Positions 32,714 to 41,467 of a stretch of 48,932 nucleotides of DNA are shown in pieces. A program made the position numbers and the translations under genes. The stretch comes from Streptomyces sp. 150FB (GTDB lineage Bacteria; Actinomycetota; Actinomycetes; Streptomycetales; Streptomycetaceae). The stretch spans positions 8,700,494-8,749,425 of the forward strand of contig NZ_JTHL01000001.1 in the NCBI RefSeq assembly GCF_000818195.1, written 5' to 3'. The notes beneath the pieces are model-generated. The model was not told the DNA's origin. It searched no databases and saw only the letters and a program-made list of their open reading frames with translations. Positions within the stretch are counted from its first letter, which is position 1. Each line of letters begins with the position of its first letter.

Positions 32714-35428
32714 GTGAGCGCGATGCAGAAAGCGCCGTTGAACAGCTATCGGAGCCTCGCCCGCCTCGACCTGGCGGGCAGTGGCTTCCGTGTGCACCGC
32801 CTCGATGCCGTGGCCGGGGCCGAGCAGTTGCCGATGAGCCTCAAGATCCTGCTGGAGAACCTCCTCCGTCACGAGGACGGCCGCACGGTGACGGCGGATC
32901 ACATCGCGGCGCTCGTGGCCGGCCGGACCGGCGCCGCCCAGGACGTCGTCTCCTTCTCGCCCTCGCGGGTGTTCCTGCATGACACCAACGGTGTCCCGGT
33001 GCTTACGGACATCGCCGCGCTGCGCGACGCGGTCGCCGCGGCGGGTGGCGACCCGCGGCGGGTGAGCCCTCACATCCCCAGTGATCTGACCGTCGACCAC
33101 TCCATCTCCACCGAGGTGTCGGGGCGTCCGGACTCTCTGCGCGTCAACGTCGAGTTCGAGTACACGCGCAACGCGGAGCGGTACCGCTTCCTGAAATGGG
33201 GAGGACGGCTCAACGGCGTGCACGTCGTTCCGCCGGGCACCGGGATCATGCACCAGATCAACCTGGAGTACCTCGCGCAGGTCGTCCAGCGACGCGACGG
33301 ATGGGCCTTCCCTGACACCTGTGTCGGCACGGACTCCCATACGACGATGGTGAACGCCCTCGGCGTGCTCGCCTGGGGCGTAGGCGGTGTCGAAGCCGAA
33401 GTCGCCCTGCTCGGGCAGCCCTTGAGCATGGCCGTGCCGGCTGTGGTCGGTGTCGAACTTGTGGGTGAGCTGTCGCCAGGCGTGACCGCGACCGATCTGG
33501 TGCTCACCATCGCCGAGACCTTGCGGGCCCACGGAGTGGTGGGGAAGTTCATCGAGTTCACCGGCACCGCGATCAGCGGGATCCCGCTGGCCCATCGTGC
33601 GACGATCTCGAACATGTGTCCGGAATTTGGTGCCACCGCCGCCATGTTCCCGATCGACCGCGCGACGCTGGACTACCTGCGGCTGACCGGTCGCCGGGAG
33701 GATCACCTCACGGCGGTGGAGACGTACGCGAAGGAACAGGGGCTGTGGCACGAGCCCGGCCTCCTCCCGCGTTACGACGAGCGGCTGACCGTCGACCTCT
33801 CCTCGGTCACCGCGTCGCTCGCCGGCCCGCGGCGTCCGCAGGACCGCGTCGCGCTGGGCGCGGTCGCCGCCAACGCCTCGGCCGCGATCGCACAGATCAA
33901 GTCGAACAGGGCCACCGGAGCCGCGAGCGCCTCCGGCCTGCCGTCCGACACGGTCCGCAGCACGCCCGCGCTGACGGCGGGAGGCGACGGGATCCGTGAC
34001 GGCGCGGTCGCCATCGCCGCGATCACATCGTGCACCAACACGTCCAATCCGCACGTCATGATCGCGGCCGGCCTGCTCGCGCGCAACGCCCGTGCACGCG
34101 GACTGACCTCCAAGCCGTGGGTGAAGACGAGCCTGGCACCCGGTTCGAAGACCGTCACGGACTACCTGGCGCGCGCGGGGCTCTCCGAGCCGCTCGACGC
34201 ACTCGGCTTCCACCTCGTCGGCTACGGCTGCATGACCTGCATAGGCAACTCGGGCCCGCTTCTGCCGAGCGCCGCGGAGGCGATCGCCGAACGGGACGTC
34301 GTCGTCGCCTCCGTGCTCTCGGGCAACCGGAACTTCGACGGACGGATCAATAACGACGTCTCGGTCAACTACCTGGCATCACCCCCGCTGGTCGTGGCCT
34401 ACGCGCTCGCCGGATCGATCACCCACGACGTGATGACCGAGCCTCTGGGCGTGGACGCGGACGGTGTGCCCGTGATGCTCGCCGACCTGTGGCCGAGCGA
34501 CGCCGAAATCGACGCGGTGGTGAGCGCCAACCTCACGCCCGAACTGTTCAGTGACGCCTACGCCGGCATCTTCGAGGGCGACGAGCGCTGGCGGGCGGTG
34601 CCCACGGCGAGCGGTGACCTGTTCGACTGGCCCGACGAGTCGACCTACTTGCGCCGCCCGCCGTTCCTCGACGGCGTCTCCGTCGAGACGACTCCACGGG
34701 GGGACATCCTCGGTGCCCGGACACTCATGCTGCTCGGGGACTCGGTCACCACCGACCACATCAGCCCGGCAGGGCGCATACCCGCGGGAAGCAGCGCGGG
34801 ACGTTATCTCTCGGGGCTCGGCGAGCGCGATCTGAACACCTATGCCTCCCGCCGAGGCAATTTCGAGGTCATGGTGCGCGGCGGCTTCGCCAACCCACGG
34901 TTGCGAAACCTGCTGACGACGACCCACGGGGGCGGAGTCACCCCGGACTTCACCCGGGACGGCGCTGTCGTCCCCGTGTTCGAGGCCGCACAGTCCTACG
35001 CGGCTGCGGGAACCCGCCTGCTGGTCATCGCGGGCAAGGAGTACGGAACCGGATCGTCACGGGACTGGGCGGCGAAGGCGACCGCACTGCTGAAGGTCGA
35101 CGCGGTCCTCGCGCGGTCCTTCGAGCGTATCCATCGGTCCAACCTGGTCCAACTCGGTGTGCTGCCACTGCAGTTCTTCGACGGCCAGAGCGCCGAGTCC
35201 CTCGGACTCGACGGTACGGAGACCTTCGACATCGTCGGGACGGGAGAATCGCTGCAGACCCCCTCGTCGACGGTGACCGTACGGGTCCGGCCGCGGACAG
35301 GCGAGCGTGCCGGATTCGAGTTCGAGGTCAGGGCGCGCCTGGACACCCCCCAGGAAGTCGTCTATTACGCCAACGGCGGTGTCCTGCCCTATGTCTACCG
35401 CCGATTCCTGCGAGGAGACATTGTCTGA
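32714..35428 (+). CDS. aconitase-family hydro-lyase (AcnA-type paralogue)
   Basis: A 904-residue 4Fe-4S dehydratase of the AcnA/IRP type. The cluster ligands are present: Cys440 (ITSCTNTSNP), Cys506 and Cys509 (GCMTCIGNSG). Other active-site parts are VGTDSHTTMVNALG, LAPGSKTVTDY, GNRNFDGRIN and GKEYGTGSSRDWAAK. It isomerises a hydroxy-tricarboxylate by dehydration and rehydration. As I recall housekeeping Streptomyces AcnA, this one is clearly divergent, especially in the N-terminal 150 residues and the 375-435 linker, so it is probably a second, pathway-specific copy. GGAGGG precedes the GTG. It heads an operon with the hydrolase and the kinase fusion. Confidence 0.88.
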   Translation: MSAMQKAPLNSYRSLARLDLAGSGFRVHRLDAVAGAEQLPMSLKILLENLLRHEDGRTVTADHIAALVAGRTGAAQDVVSFSPSRVFLHDTNGVPVLTDIAALRDAVAAAGGDPRRVSPHIPSDLTVDHSISTEVSGRPDSLRVNVEFEYTRNAERYRFLKWGGRLNGVHVVPPGTGIMHQINLEYLAQVVQRRDGWAFPDTCVGTDSHTTMVNALGVLAWGVGGVEAEVALLGQPLSMAVPAVVGVELVGELSPGVTATDLVLTIAETLRAHGVVGKFIEFTGTAISGIPLAHRATISNMCPEFGATAAMFPIDRATLDYLRLTGRREDHLTAVETYAKEQGLWHEPGLLPRYDERLTVDLSSVTASLAGPRRPQDRVALGAVAANASAAIAQIKSNRATGAASASGLPSDTVRSTPALTAGGDGIRDGAVAIAAITSCTNTSNPHVMIAAGLLARNARARGLTSKPWVKTSLAPGSKTVTDYLARAGLSEPLDALGFHLVGYGCMTCIGNSGPLLPSAAEAIAERDVVVASVLSGNRNFDGRINNDVSVNYLASPPLVVAYALAGSITHDVMTEPLGVDADGVPVMLADLWPSDAEIDAVVSANLTPELFSDAYAGIFEGDERWRAVPTASGDLFDWPDESTYLRRPPFLDGVSVETTPRGDILGARTLMLLGDSVTTDHISPAGRIPAGSSAGRYLSGLGERDLNTYASRRGNFEVMVRGGFANPRLRNLLTTTHGGGVTPDFTRDGAVVPVFEAAQSYAAAGTRLLVIAGKEYGTGSSRDWAAKATALLKVDAVLARSFERIHRSNLVQLGVLPLQFFDGQSAESLGLDGTETFDIVGTGESLQTPSSTVTVRVRPRTGERAGFEFEVRARLDTPQEVVYYANGGVLPYVYRRFLRGDIV

Positions 35429-36209
35429 GAAGCGGGGCCACGGGAGCCCGGCCGAACCCGCCGTCGGTGCGACACCCGCCGTGGGCGCCACACCCGCCGT
35501 CGACACTCTTCTCCTCGGCTTCGGACTCTCCTCCGAGCAGGGGAGCATCGGGTTCTGCGGCGTCTACCTCGTCAGCTCCGGGGCGCGGCGGATTCTCTTC
35601 GACTGCGCCCACGCGGGCCGCAGACGCGCGCTGTACCGCGCCCTCGCCCGCCGCGGGCTGACCCTCCGGGACATCGACACCCTGGTGCTCTCCCACGCAC
35701 ACTACGACCACATCCAGAACGCCGACCTCTTTCCCCACGCCGACGTCCTGCTGCATCCGGCGGAGGCCGACCATCTCGCCCGCGCACCCCTCGACGACCC
35801 GGTGACTCCTCCCTGGTCGGGGGCCATTCTGCGGTCGTTGTCCGTCCGAGCGGCCGGCGACGGCCTCGCCCTTGCCCCCGGTGTCACCGTCACGGCTCTG
35901 CCCGGGCACACCGCGGGTTCGATCGGACTCACCGTCGAGACCGCCGCCGGTACCGCCCTGCTGACAGGCGACGCGGTCTCCTCGGCACGTGCGCTGCGCT
36001 CGGGACGCTGCACCGTCATCTCCGCGGGCGAGGACGCAGCCGCGCGTTCGATGGAGCACGTGCGGGCACACGCGGATCTTGTGTACCCGGGCCACGACCG
36101 GCCCTTCACCGTCGTGGCCCGGGCCCCCGGAAGCTATCTGCTCCCTCGCGCGGACCTGGTCACGGCCGCGCCGGACCCCCTGACCGACAGATCCTCCGCC
36201 TCGCCCTGA
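35421..36209 (+). CDS. metallo-beta-lactamase-fold hydrolase
   Basis: A 262-residue MBL-fold enzyme: metal motif SHAHYDHIQN (HxHxDH), LPGHTAGSIGL, LLTGDAVSSARA, YPGHDRPF. This resembles N-acyl-homoserine lactonase/glyoxalase II-type hydrolases that open lactones or thioesters with two metal ions. The N-terminus has a short Gly-Ala-Thr-Pro-Ala-Val repeat (GATPAVGATPAV). The TTG at 35421, five bases after AGGAG, overlaps the aconitase-like stop by eight bases, indicating translational coupling. Substrate unknown. Confidence 0.82.
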   Translation: MSEKRGHGSPAEPAVGATPAVGATPAVDTLLLGFGLSSEQGSIGFCGVYLVSSGARRILFDCAHAGRRRALYRALARRGLTLRDIDTLVLSHAHYDHIQNADLFPHADVLLHPAEADHLARAPLDDPVTPPWSGAILRSLSVRAAGDGLALAPGVTVTALPGHTAGSIGLTVETAAGTALLTGDAVSSARALRSGRCTVISAGEDAAARSMEHVRAHADLVYPGHDRPFTVVARAPGSYLLPRADLVTAAPDPLTDRSSASP

Positions 36210-36249
36210 CGGGCGGCGCGCACCGACCGAGGAGAGGAAACCCGCCACC

Positions 36250-38574
36250 ATGACTTTCAGGACGGACGGCACGAATGACCCAGCGACGGGGGTCTTCGTG
36301 GAGCCGGCACCCACGTTCTCGCCGGCGAGTCTCAGGGAGGTGCTCAGCGAGCACTGGAACCTGACGAACCCGCGGTTGAGCCCGCTGGACGCCGAGCGCG
36401 ACCTCAACCTCCTCGTCGACGAACGGCTCGTCCTCAAGATCGCGAATCCCGCGGAGCACCCGGACGTCGTCGACATGGAGGTCCGTGCACGCGAGCATGT
36501 TCTTGCCTCGGACCCCTCGCTGCCCGTACCGGCCTCCGTCGCGACGCGCGACGGCACCTGGATCGCGGAGCTGCGGGACGACACCGGCCGGAGCTGCCTG
36601 GCCCGGCTGATCACGTTCCTCCCCGGCACCCCGCTGGAAGGCAAGACACTCGGCCTCGGACTCGCCGAGCAGGTCGGCGCCGTCGCGGGGCGCATGTCGG
36701 TCGCCCTGCAGGGTTTCTTCCACCCGGCGGCGGGACGCACCCTGATGTGGGACATCAGGCGCATGCCGACCGTGGTGGCCGAATCGGGCCTCGTGGAGGG
36801 CCGTTTGCGTGACCTCGCGGCCAGAGTCGCCCCGGCACTGGAAGCGACCGACAAGCTGCCGTCCGGTGTCCAGCACGCCGACGTCACCCTCACCAATGTG
36901 CTGGCCGAGTCGGGCACGGTCAGCGCGGTGATCGACTTCGGGGACATGCACCACACGGCCGCCGTCTGCGACCTGGCCGTCACGCTCACCTCCGTACTGC
37001 GCGGCACGGTCGGTGACGACATGACGCAGATCTGGCGGCTGACCGACGCGGTACTGCGCGGTTACCAGCGGCACCGCGCCCTGACCTCGGCGGAGGCGTC
37101 GCTACTCGGCGAACTCGTCATCGCCCGTCTGCTCACCACCCTGGCGGTGTCCTCGGTGCGGAGCGGACGCCACAGTGACAACTACCGCTACATCACGCAG
37201 TACGACCAGAACAGCGAGCACGTCCTCGGTCTCTTGAGCGCACTCGGACCCGACGAGCTCGCGGACCGGATCCAACGACTCGCGGGGACCCGGCAGGCCG
37301 GGAACTACGCACGGGACCCGAGCCTGCCCGGCAGGCGGGCTCGCTCCATGGGCGGTCCGCTGTCACCCCTCTTCTACCGCGAGCCGCTCGAACTGGTCCG
37401 CGGCGAGGGGCCATGGCTGTACGCCACCGATGGCACCCGTTACCTGGACGCGTACAACAACGTCGCCGTTGTCGGACACGCGCACCCCGCGGTCACCAAC
37501 GCCGTGAGCAGCCAGATGGCCACGCTGAACACGCACTCCCGCTATCTGCACTCCGGGATAGTCGGCCTCGCTGAGCGCATCCTGGAGACGATGCCGCCCG
37601 GGCTCGACACCTGTCTGTTCACCACATCGGGCACCGAGGCGAACGAGCTCGCCTGGCGCCTGGCCACCGAGTACACGGGGGGCGACGCGGCGATCGTCGC
37701 GGAGCACGCGTTCCACGGTTCATCGAAGTTGATGGCTGACCTGAGCTCGAACGAGTGGCCCGACGGATACCGGCCGCGGCGCGTGGCGACCTTCGAGGCG
37801 GCGCACGGACCCGCGGCAGGACTGACCAGGGCCGTCGCCGTACGACGCGTCGAGCAGGCCGCTGCCACGCTGCGGGCGGCGGACGAGAGCCCGGCGCTGG
37901 TACTGGCCGACTCGCAGTTCACGTCCGAGGGGATCATCGATGTCCCCGACGAGTTCCTCGGCGGGCTCATCGACGGCGCCCACGCCGCCCACGCCCTGTA
38001 CCTCGCGGACGAGGTGCAGTCGGGATACGGCCGCAGCGGCCCGCAGTTGTGGCGTTTCGCGCGCGCCCGCGTCACACCCGACATCGTGACGCTCGGCAAG
38101 CCGATGGGCGCCGGGTACCCGATCGGCGCGGTCGTCACCCGGCGCGAGATCGCCGACGCGCTCGCCGGGAAGTACGAGTACTTCTCCACATTCGCCGCGA
38201 CGCCGGCCGCCGCGGCCGCGGGCCACGCCGTCCTCGACGTGCTCCAGATGACCGGCCTGCCGGAGCAGGCGGTGGAGGTCGGCATACGGCTCCGCGAGCG
38301 GCTTCGCGAACTCGCCGCCGACGAGCCGTTGCTCGGCGAGGTCCGCGGTACCGGGCTGCTCGCCGGCGTCGACGTGGCCTCCCACGGCGGAGCGACCTCG
38401 CGCGAAGTGGCGCGGTCCGTGCTGGAGAGCCTCGTCGGACGGGGGGTGCTCGCGGGTCTCACCGGCCCCCGCGGCGACGTGCTGAAGGTGCGCCCGCCGC
38501 TCGTCTGGGAGGCCGCCCACGCTGACCTGTTCACCGATCAGCTTCACCGCTCCCTCTCGGAGTTGCGGGCCTGA
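36250..38574 (+). CDS. fusion of APH-type small-molecule kinase and class-III PLP phospholyase/aminotransferase
   Basis: A 774-residue two-domain protein. Residues about 25-340 form an aminoglycoside phosphotransferase-fold kinase: catalytic loop HADVTLTN (His209, Asp211, Asn216) and metal Asp229 in VIDFGD. Residues about 360-770 form a class-III PLP enzyme: TSGTEANELAWRLA, EHAFHGSS, LADEVQSGYGRSG, PLP Lys617 in LGKPMGAGYPIG. Hydroxylysine kinase plus 5-phosphohydroxylysine phospholyase, and the related phosphoethanolamine phospholyase, share exactly these two folds, and fused bacterial versions are known. The inferred reaction is phosphorylation of a hydroxyl-amine followed by elimination of phosphate and ammonia to an aldehyde. 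The third gene of operator 3's operon. Confidence 0.85.
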   Translation: MTFRTDGTNDPATGVFVEPAPTFSPASLREVLSEHWNLTNPRLSPLDAERDLNLLVDERLVLKIANPAEHPDVVDMEVRAREHVLASDPSLPVPASVATRDGTWIAELRDDTGRSCLARLITFLPGTPLEGKTLGLGLAEQVGAVAGRMSVALQGFFHPAAGRTLMWDIRRMPTVVAESGLVEGRLRDLAARVAPALEATDKLPSGVQHADVTLTNVLAESGTVSAVIDFGDMHHTAAVCDLAVTLTSVLRGTVGDDMTQIWRLTDAVLRGYQRHRALTSAEASLLGELVIARLLTTLAVSSVRSGRHSDNYRYITQYDQNSEHVLGLLSALGPDELADRIQRLAGTRQAGNYARDPSLPGRRARSMGGPLSPLFYREPLELVRGEGPWLYATDGTRYLDAYNNVAVVGHAHPAVTNAVSSQMATLNTHSRYLHSGIVGLAERILETMPPGLDTCLFTTSGTEANELAWRLATEYTGGDAAIVAEHAFHGSSKLMADLSSNEWPDGYRPRRVATFEAAHGPAAGLTRAVAVRRVEQAAATLRAADESPALVLADSQFTSEGIIDVPDEFLGGLIDGAHAAHALYLADEVQSGYGRSGPQLWRFARARVTPDIVTLGKPMGAGYPIGAVVTRREIADALAGKYEYFSTFAATPAAAAAGHAVLDVLQMTGLPEQAVEVGIRLRERLRELAADEPLLGEVRGTGLLAGVDVASHGGATSREVARSVLESLVGRGVLAGLTGPRGDVLKVRPPLVWEAAHADLFTDQLHRSLSELRA

Positions 38575-38588
38575 GTCCCGACGGAGAA

Positions 38589-38636
38589 GCCGCAGGGGCG
38601 CCGATTCCAAGGTGAGGGAATCGGCGCCCCTGCGGC
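38589..38636. terminator. perfect 20-bp-stem bidirectional terminator
   Basis: Bases 38589-38608 pair without mismatch with 38617-38636 around an 8-base loop, 14 bp after the kinase fusion stop. It sits between convergent operons. Confidence 0.88.
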
Positions 38637-38683
38637 TCTGTGGGCTCTTGGCTGTGCGAAGTCCGCCCAGCACACGGGTCATT

Positions 38684-38720
38684 CCCCCTGTGGCCGGCGG
38701 GTCACGCCGACCACAGGGGG
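38684..38720. terminator. second hairpin terminator in the same spacer
   Basis: CCCCCTGTGG / CCACAGGGGG (10 bp), extended inward after a C-A mismatch by CGGCG / CGCCG, with a 5-base loop. It is 38 bp from the ATPase stop, so it probably ends the leftward ABC transporter transcript, with 38589-38636 ending the rightward one. Confidence 0.8.
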
Positions 38721-38757
38721 CAGTGCCCTCTTGGTGCTGGGATTTGTCAGACAGGGC

Positions 38758-39546
38758 CTAGAGGACCTGGGAGAGGAAGGACTGCAACCGCGGCGTCCGG
38801 GGGTCGGACAGCAGTTGCCGTGCCTGGCCCTCCTCGGCGATGACGCCGCGGTCCATGAACAGGACCCGGTCCGCCACCTCGCGGGCGAAGTTCATCTCGT
38901 GCGTGACGATCAGCATCGTCATTCCGGAGGACGTGGCGAGGTCGCGGATGACATCGAGCACTCCCTTGACCAGCTCGGGGTCGAGGGCGGAAGTGGCCTC
39001 GTCGAACAGCATGATGTCGGGTTCCATCGCCAGCGACCTGGCGATGGCCACCCGCTGCTGCTGTCCGCCGGACAGGTTTCCCGGCCGGGCCGAAGCCAAC
39101 GCGCGCAGTCCCACCTTGTCGAGCTGCTCCATCGCGCGTTGCTCGGCCTCCTCCCGGGACATCTTGCGGACCCGGCGGAGGGCCACGGCGATGTTGCCCA
39201 GCGCGGTCATGTGCTGGAAGAGGTTGAAGTGCTGAAAGACCATACCCGTGCGCGACCGGACGAGGTTGAGGTCGACCTTCGGATCGGTGATCGTCTGCCC
39301 GTGCAGGCGGATGGCCCCGGACGTCGGCGGCGCGAGCAGGTTGACGCAGCGAAGCAGCGTGGACTTGCCGGAGCCGGAGGCGCCGATGAGACACACGGTC
39401 TCACCTGAACCCACGCTCGCCGAGACTCCCTTGAGCACCTCGACCCTGCCGAAAGATTTACAGATGTCCTGAAGCTCGATGGCGGGAGTACCGCTCTCCC
39501 GCCCCCGCGGATCGGCTTTCACATAGGACTGGGCGACCTTTTCCAT
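38758..39546 (-). CDS. polar amino acid ABC transporter ATPase
   Basis: A 262-residue ATPase of the GlnQ/HisP type: Walker [11 protein letters not shown]-loop VFQHFNLF, signature LSGGQQQR, Walker [15 protein letters not shown], switch His in [11 protein letters not shown]. It powers uptake of an amino acid-like solute. It lies two bases after the permease gene in the same operon; the binding protein is 7 kb away at 46766 with the same type of operator. Hairpin terminators lie downstream. Confidence 0.93.
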   Translation of the reverse strand: MEKVAQSYVKADPRGRESGTPAIELQDICKSFGRVEVLKGVSASVGSGETVCLIGASGSGKSTLLRCVNLLAPPTSGAIRLHGQTITDPKVDLNLVRSRTGMVFQHFNLFQHMTALGNIAVALRRVRKMSREEAEQRAMEQLDKVGLRALASARPGNLSGGQQQRVAIARSLAMEPDIMLFDEATSALDPELVKGVLDVIRDLATSSGMTMLIVTHEMNFAREVADRVLFMDRGVIAEEGQARQLLSDPRTPRLQSFLSQVL

Positions 39547-39548
39547 GG

Positions 39549-40319
39549 TCAGACTCCTGCTTCGAATCCCGCGCCGGCAGGCGTCAGTGGATCGGGCATG
39601 GCCGGTTCGTCGTCCGCCGTGGGGCGCTTGCCCTCGCGGAGGCGCCGGTCGAACCAGTTGACGAGGTGGGTGAGTGGCACGGTGAACACGATGTAGACGA
39701 GGCCCGCGGCCACGAATGAGGAGGAGTTGTACGTGATCGACTGGGCCTGCTGGGCGATGAAGTACAGCTCGCGTTCGCCGACGGCGAGCCCGAGCAGGTA
39801 GACGAGGGAGCTCTCCTTGACGGCGATGATGAACTGGTTGGCCAGCGCCGGCAGCACGTTGCGGATGCCCTGCGGCACCACGATCAGCAGGAGGGTCGTC
39901 ATGTGGCTCATGCCGAGGCTGCGCCCGGCCTCCGCCTGACCGACCGGCACGCTCTGGATCCCGGAGCGGAAGATCTCGGCGATGTAGGCCGCGTTGATGA
40001 GGCCGACAGCGAGAACCGCGTAGCCCAAGGGCGACTGGCCGAACGGTTTGATCCCCGCGGAGGGCAGGCCGATGCCGATCAGGCTCACGGTGACGATCGC
40101 GGGCAGGCCGCGGAACACGTCCACGTAGATCCGGGCGGGTGCCCTCAGCCACCAGCGCGCGGCGATGAGCAGCATCGACAGGACGAGTCCGACAACGAGG
40201 CCGAGGAGCAGCGAGAGGGACGCGATGACGAGCATGTTGCGCAGGCCCTCACCGAGGAGGTCCGGCATGACCGCGAGTATCTGGTGCAGATCAAAGAATG
40301 AATGGATGAAATCGCCCAT
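39549..40319 (-). CDS. polar amino acid ABC transporter permease
   Basis: A 256-residue HisM/GlnP-type permease with about five membrane helices ([40 protein letters not shown] and others) and the ATPase-coupling EAA loop ([33 protein letters not shown]). Only one permease gene is present, so it probably forms a homodimer. Start ATG at 40319; the transcript would start near operator 4. Confidence 0.92.
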   Translation of the reverse strand: MGDFIHSFFDLHQILAVMPDLLGEGLRNMLVIASLSLLLGLVVGLVLSMLLIAARWWLRAPARIYVDVFRGLPAIVTVSLIGIGLPSAGIKPFGQSPLGYAVLAVGLINAAYIAEIFRSGIQSVPVGQAEAGRSLGMSHMTTLLLIVVPQGIRNVLPALANQFIIAVKESSLVYLLGLAVGERELYFIAQQAQSITYNSSSFVAAGLVYIVFTVPLTHLVNWFDRRLREGKRPTADDEPAMPDPLTPAGAGFEAGV

Positions 40320-40422
40320 AGAACAAGGTGTCCTTACCTTTTTGTGGCCGCGTACCGTCGGCAGCTCACCGAACCCGGCTTCCAGGATCGGCGCCGCCGC
40401 GAAACGTCCACCCGCTGCAGCC

Positions 40423-40433
40423 TATAGGCCATA
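40423..40433. promoter_or_regulatory. operator 4 (one mismatch)
   Basis: TATAGGCCATA, matching the palindrome at ten of eleven positions, 104 bp upstream of the permease start on the leftward transcript. On the minus strand it reads TATGGCCTATA. Confidence 0.62.
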
Positions 40434-40599
40434 ACCCTGTTAGGTGAGGACTGTAGCAGGCTCGACTTAATAATCAATGAGTGAAGTGTGAGCTTCTTGC
40501 CGGAGTCCCGGGTGCGGCTCCGGTCCGGTGCATGGCTCGATCCTGGACCGTTGCCCGGTGTCGGCGGCGGCGGATGCTACCAGGGGTTCGATGAAATGG

Positions 40600-40610
40600 T
40601 ATAGCCTATA
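40600..40610. promoter_or_regulatory. operator 5 (exact TATAG-C-CTATA)
   Basis: TATAGCCTATA followed by AGG, as at operators 2 and 3. It lies 178 bp before the regulator start and 281 bp before the permease start, so it may serve either transcript or help DNA looping to operator 4. Confidence 0.68.
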
Positions 40611-40689
40611 AGGTAAAGAGGAAATGGCCAGGCCGATGTTGTCTGGCCCTCGTCCCGGCCGACCAGGGGTCACCTGATCGGCGACGCCA

Positions 40690-40705
40690 TAGGATGTAAC
40701 CCGTA
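40690..40705 (+). promoter_or_regulatory. -10 box and degenerate operator of the gntR gene
   Basis: TAGGAT (40690-40695) is a consensus actinomycete -10 hexamer. It runs directly into TGTAACCCGTA (40695-40705), which resembles the right half of operator 2 (TGTAACCTATA). This layout suggests weak autoregulation of the regulator. Confidence 0.4.
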
Positions 40706-40787
40706 GTGGACAGCTTGCCTTCGCTTGCCCGACAGGCTCTGTATCCTGACCTTCACTACATCCGCCGGAGAAGAGAATGCCAGGTCG

Positions 40788-41456
40788 ATGAGCGCCAACC
40801 CTCGTCCCGCCCTTACGAAGAACGCTTACGTCTACGAGGAGTTGCGGCAACGTATCCTCGCCGGCGAGCTGGAACAGGGGCAGTCCATCTCCCAGGAGCA
40901 GCTCGCTGTCGAGCTCGGTGTGAGTACGACCCCGCTGCGTGAGGCGCTCCGGCGGCTGGATGCCGAGGGGCTGGTCACGATCGACGCGCACCGGGACGCG
41001 CGGGTCACGAGGCTCAACGCCGAAGAGGCGCGCAGCCTGTTCGAGGTCAGGGAGCAGCTCGACCCGCTGGCCGCCAAGCTCGCGGCGAACCGGCTGACGG
41101 AAGCGGACAGCGTGGCCATACAGGCGGCTCTCAAGGGGCTCGCGCCGCTCAGCACGTCGACCGACTTCCAGAGCCTGCTCGTGCACCGGGCCTTCCACCG
41201 CAGCATCTACACGGCATCCCACAACCCGCTGCTGATGTCCCTGCTCGAAGGCCTCTGGGACAAAGCCGACCGTTACCGCCAGTTGAGGCTTCGCTCGAAG
41301 CCCGATTCCGTCAAGGACCAGGAGCGGGTCAGGCAGGAGCACATCGCGATCGCCGAAGCGGTGATCGCCGGTGATGCCAGGACCGCCGAGAGGGTTATGA
41401 AGAAGCACGTGCGCGGCAGTCTCGGCGCCCACGCGATCACCGCCCTGGAGTCCTGA
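40788..41456 (+). CDS. GntR-family transcriptional regulator, FCD (FadR) subfamily
   Basis: A 222-residue regulator. Residues about 10-75 form the winged helix: YEELRQRILAGELEQGQSISQEQLAVELGVSTTPLREALRRLDAEGLVTID. Residues about 85-210 form the helical FCD ligand domain with metal-ligand-like residues (FEVREQLDPLAAKLAANR, HRAFHRSIYTASHNP, EHIAIAEAVIAGDARTAERVMKKHVRGS). Such proteins bind short palindromes as dimers and release DNA when a carboxylate or amino-acid ligand binds. It is the only regulator gene inside the island and so the best candidate for the TATAG-S-CTATA sites. The ATG at 40788 starts the family-like sequence. Confidence 0.9.
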   Translation: MSANPRPALTKNAYVYEELRQRILAGELEQGQSISQEQLAVELGVSTTPLREALRRLDAEGLVTIDAHRDARVTRLNAEEARSLFEVREQLDPLAAKLAANRLTEADSVAIQAALKGLAPLSTSTDFQSLLVHRAFHRSIYTASHNPLLMSLLEGLWDKADRYRQLRLRSKPDSVKDQERVRQEHIAIAEAVIAGDARTAERVMKKHVRGSLGAHAITALES

Positions 41457-41467
41457 CCGGCCGCCGG

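Larger units (their letters stand above)
40320..40787. other. divergent control region between the transporter operon and the regulator gene
   Basis: 468 bp with no gene. It holds operators 4, 5 and a degenerate sixth copy beside the regulator's -10 box. An AT-rich stretch (TTAATAATCAATGAG, 40466-40480) between operators 4 and 5 is striking at this GC content and may be part of a promoter or a DNA-bending element. Confidence 0.6.
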
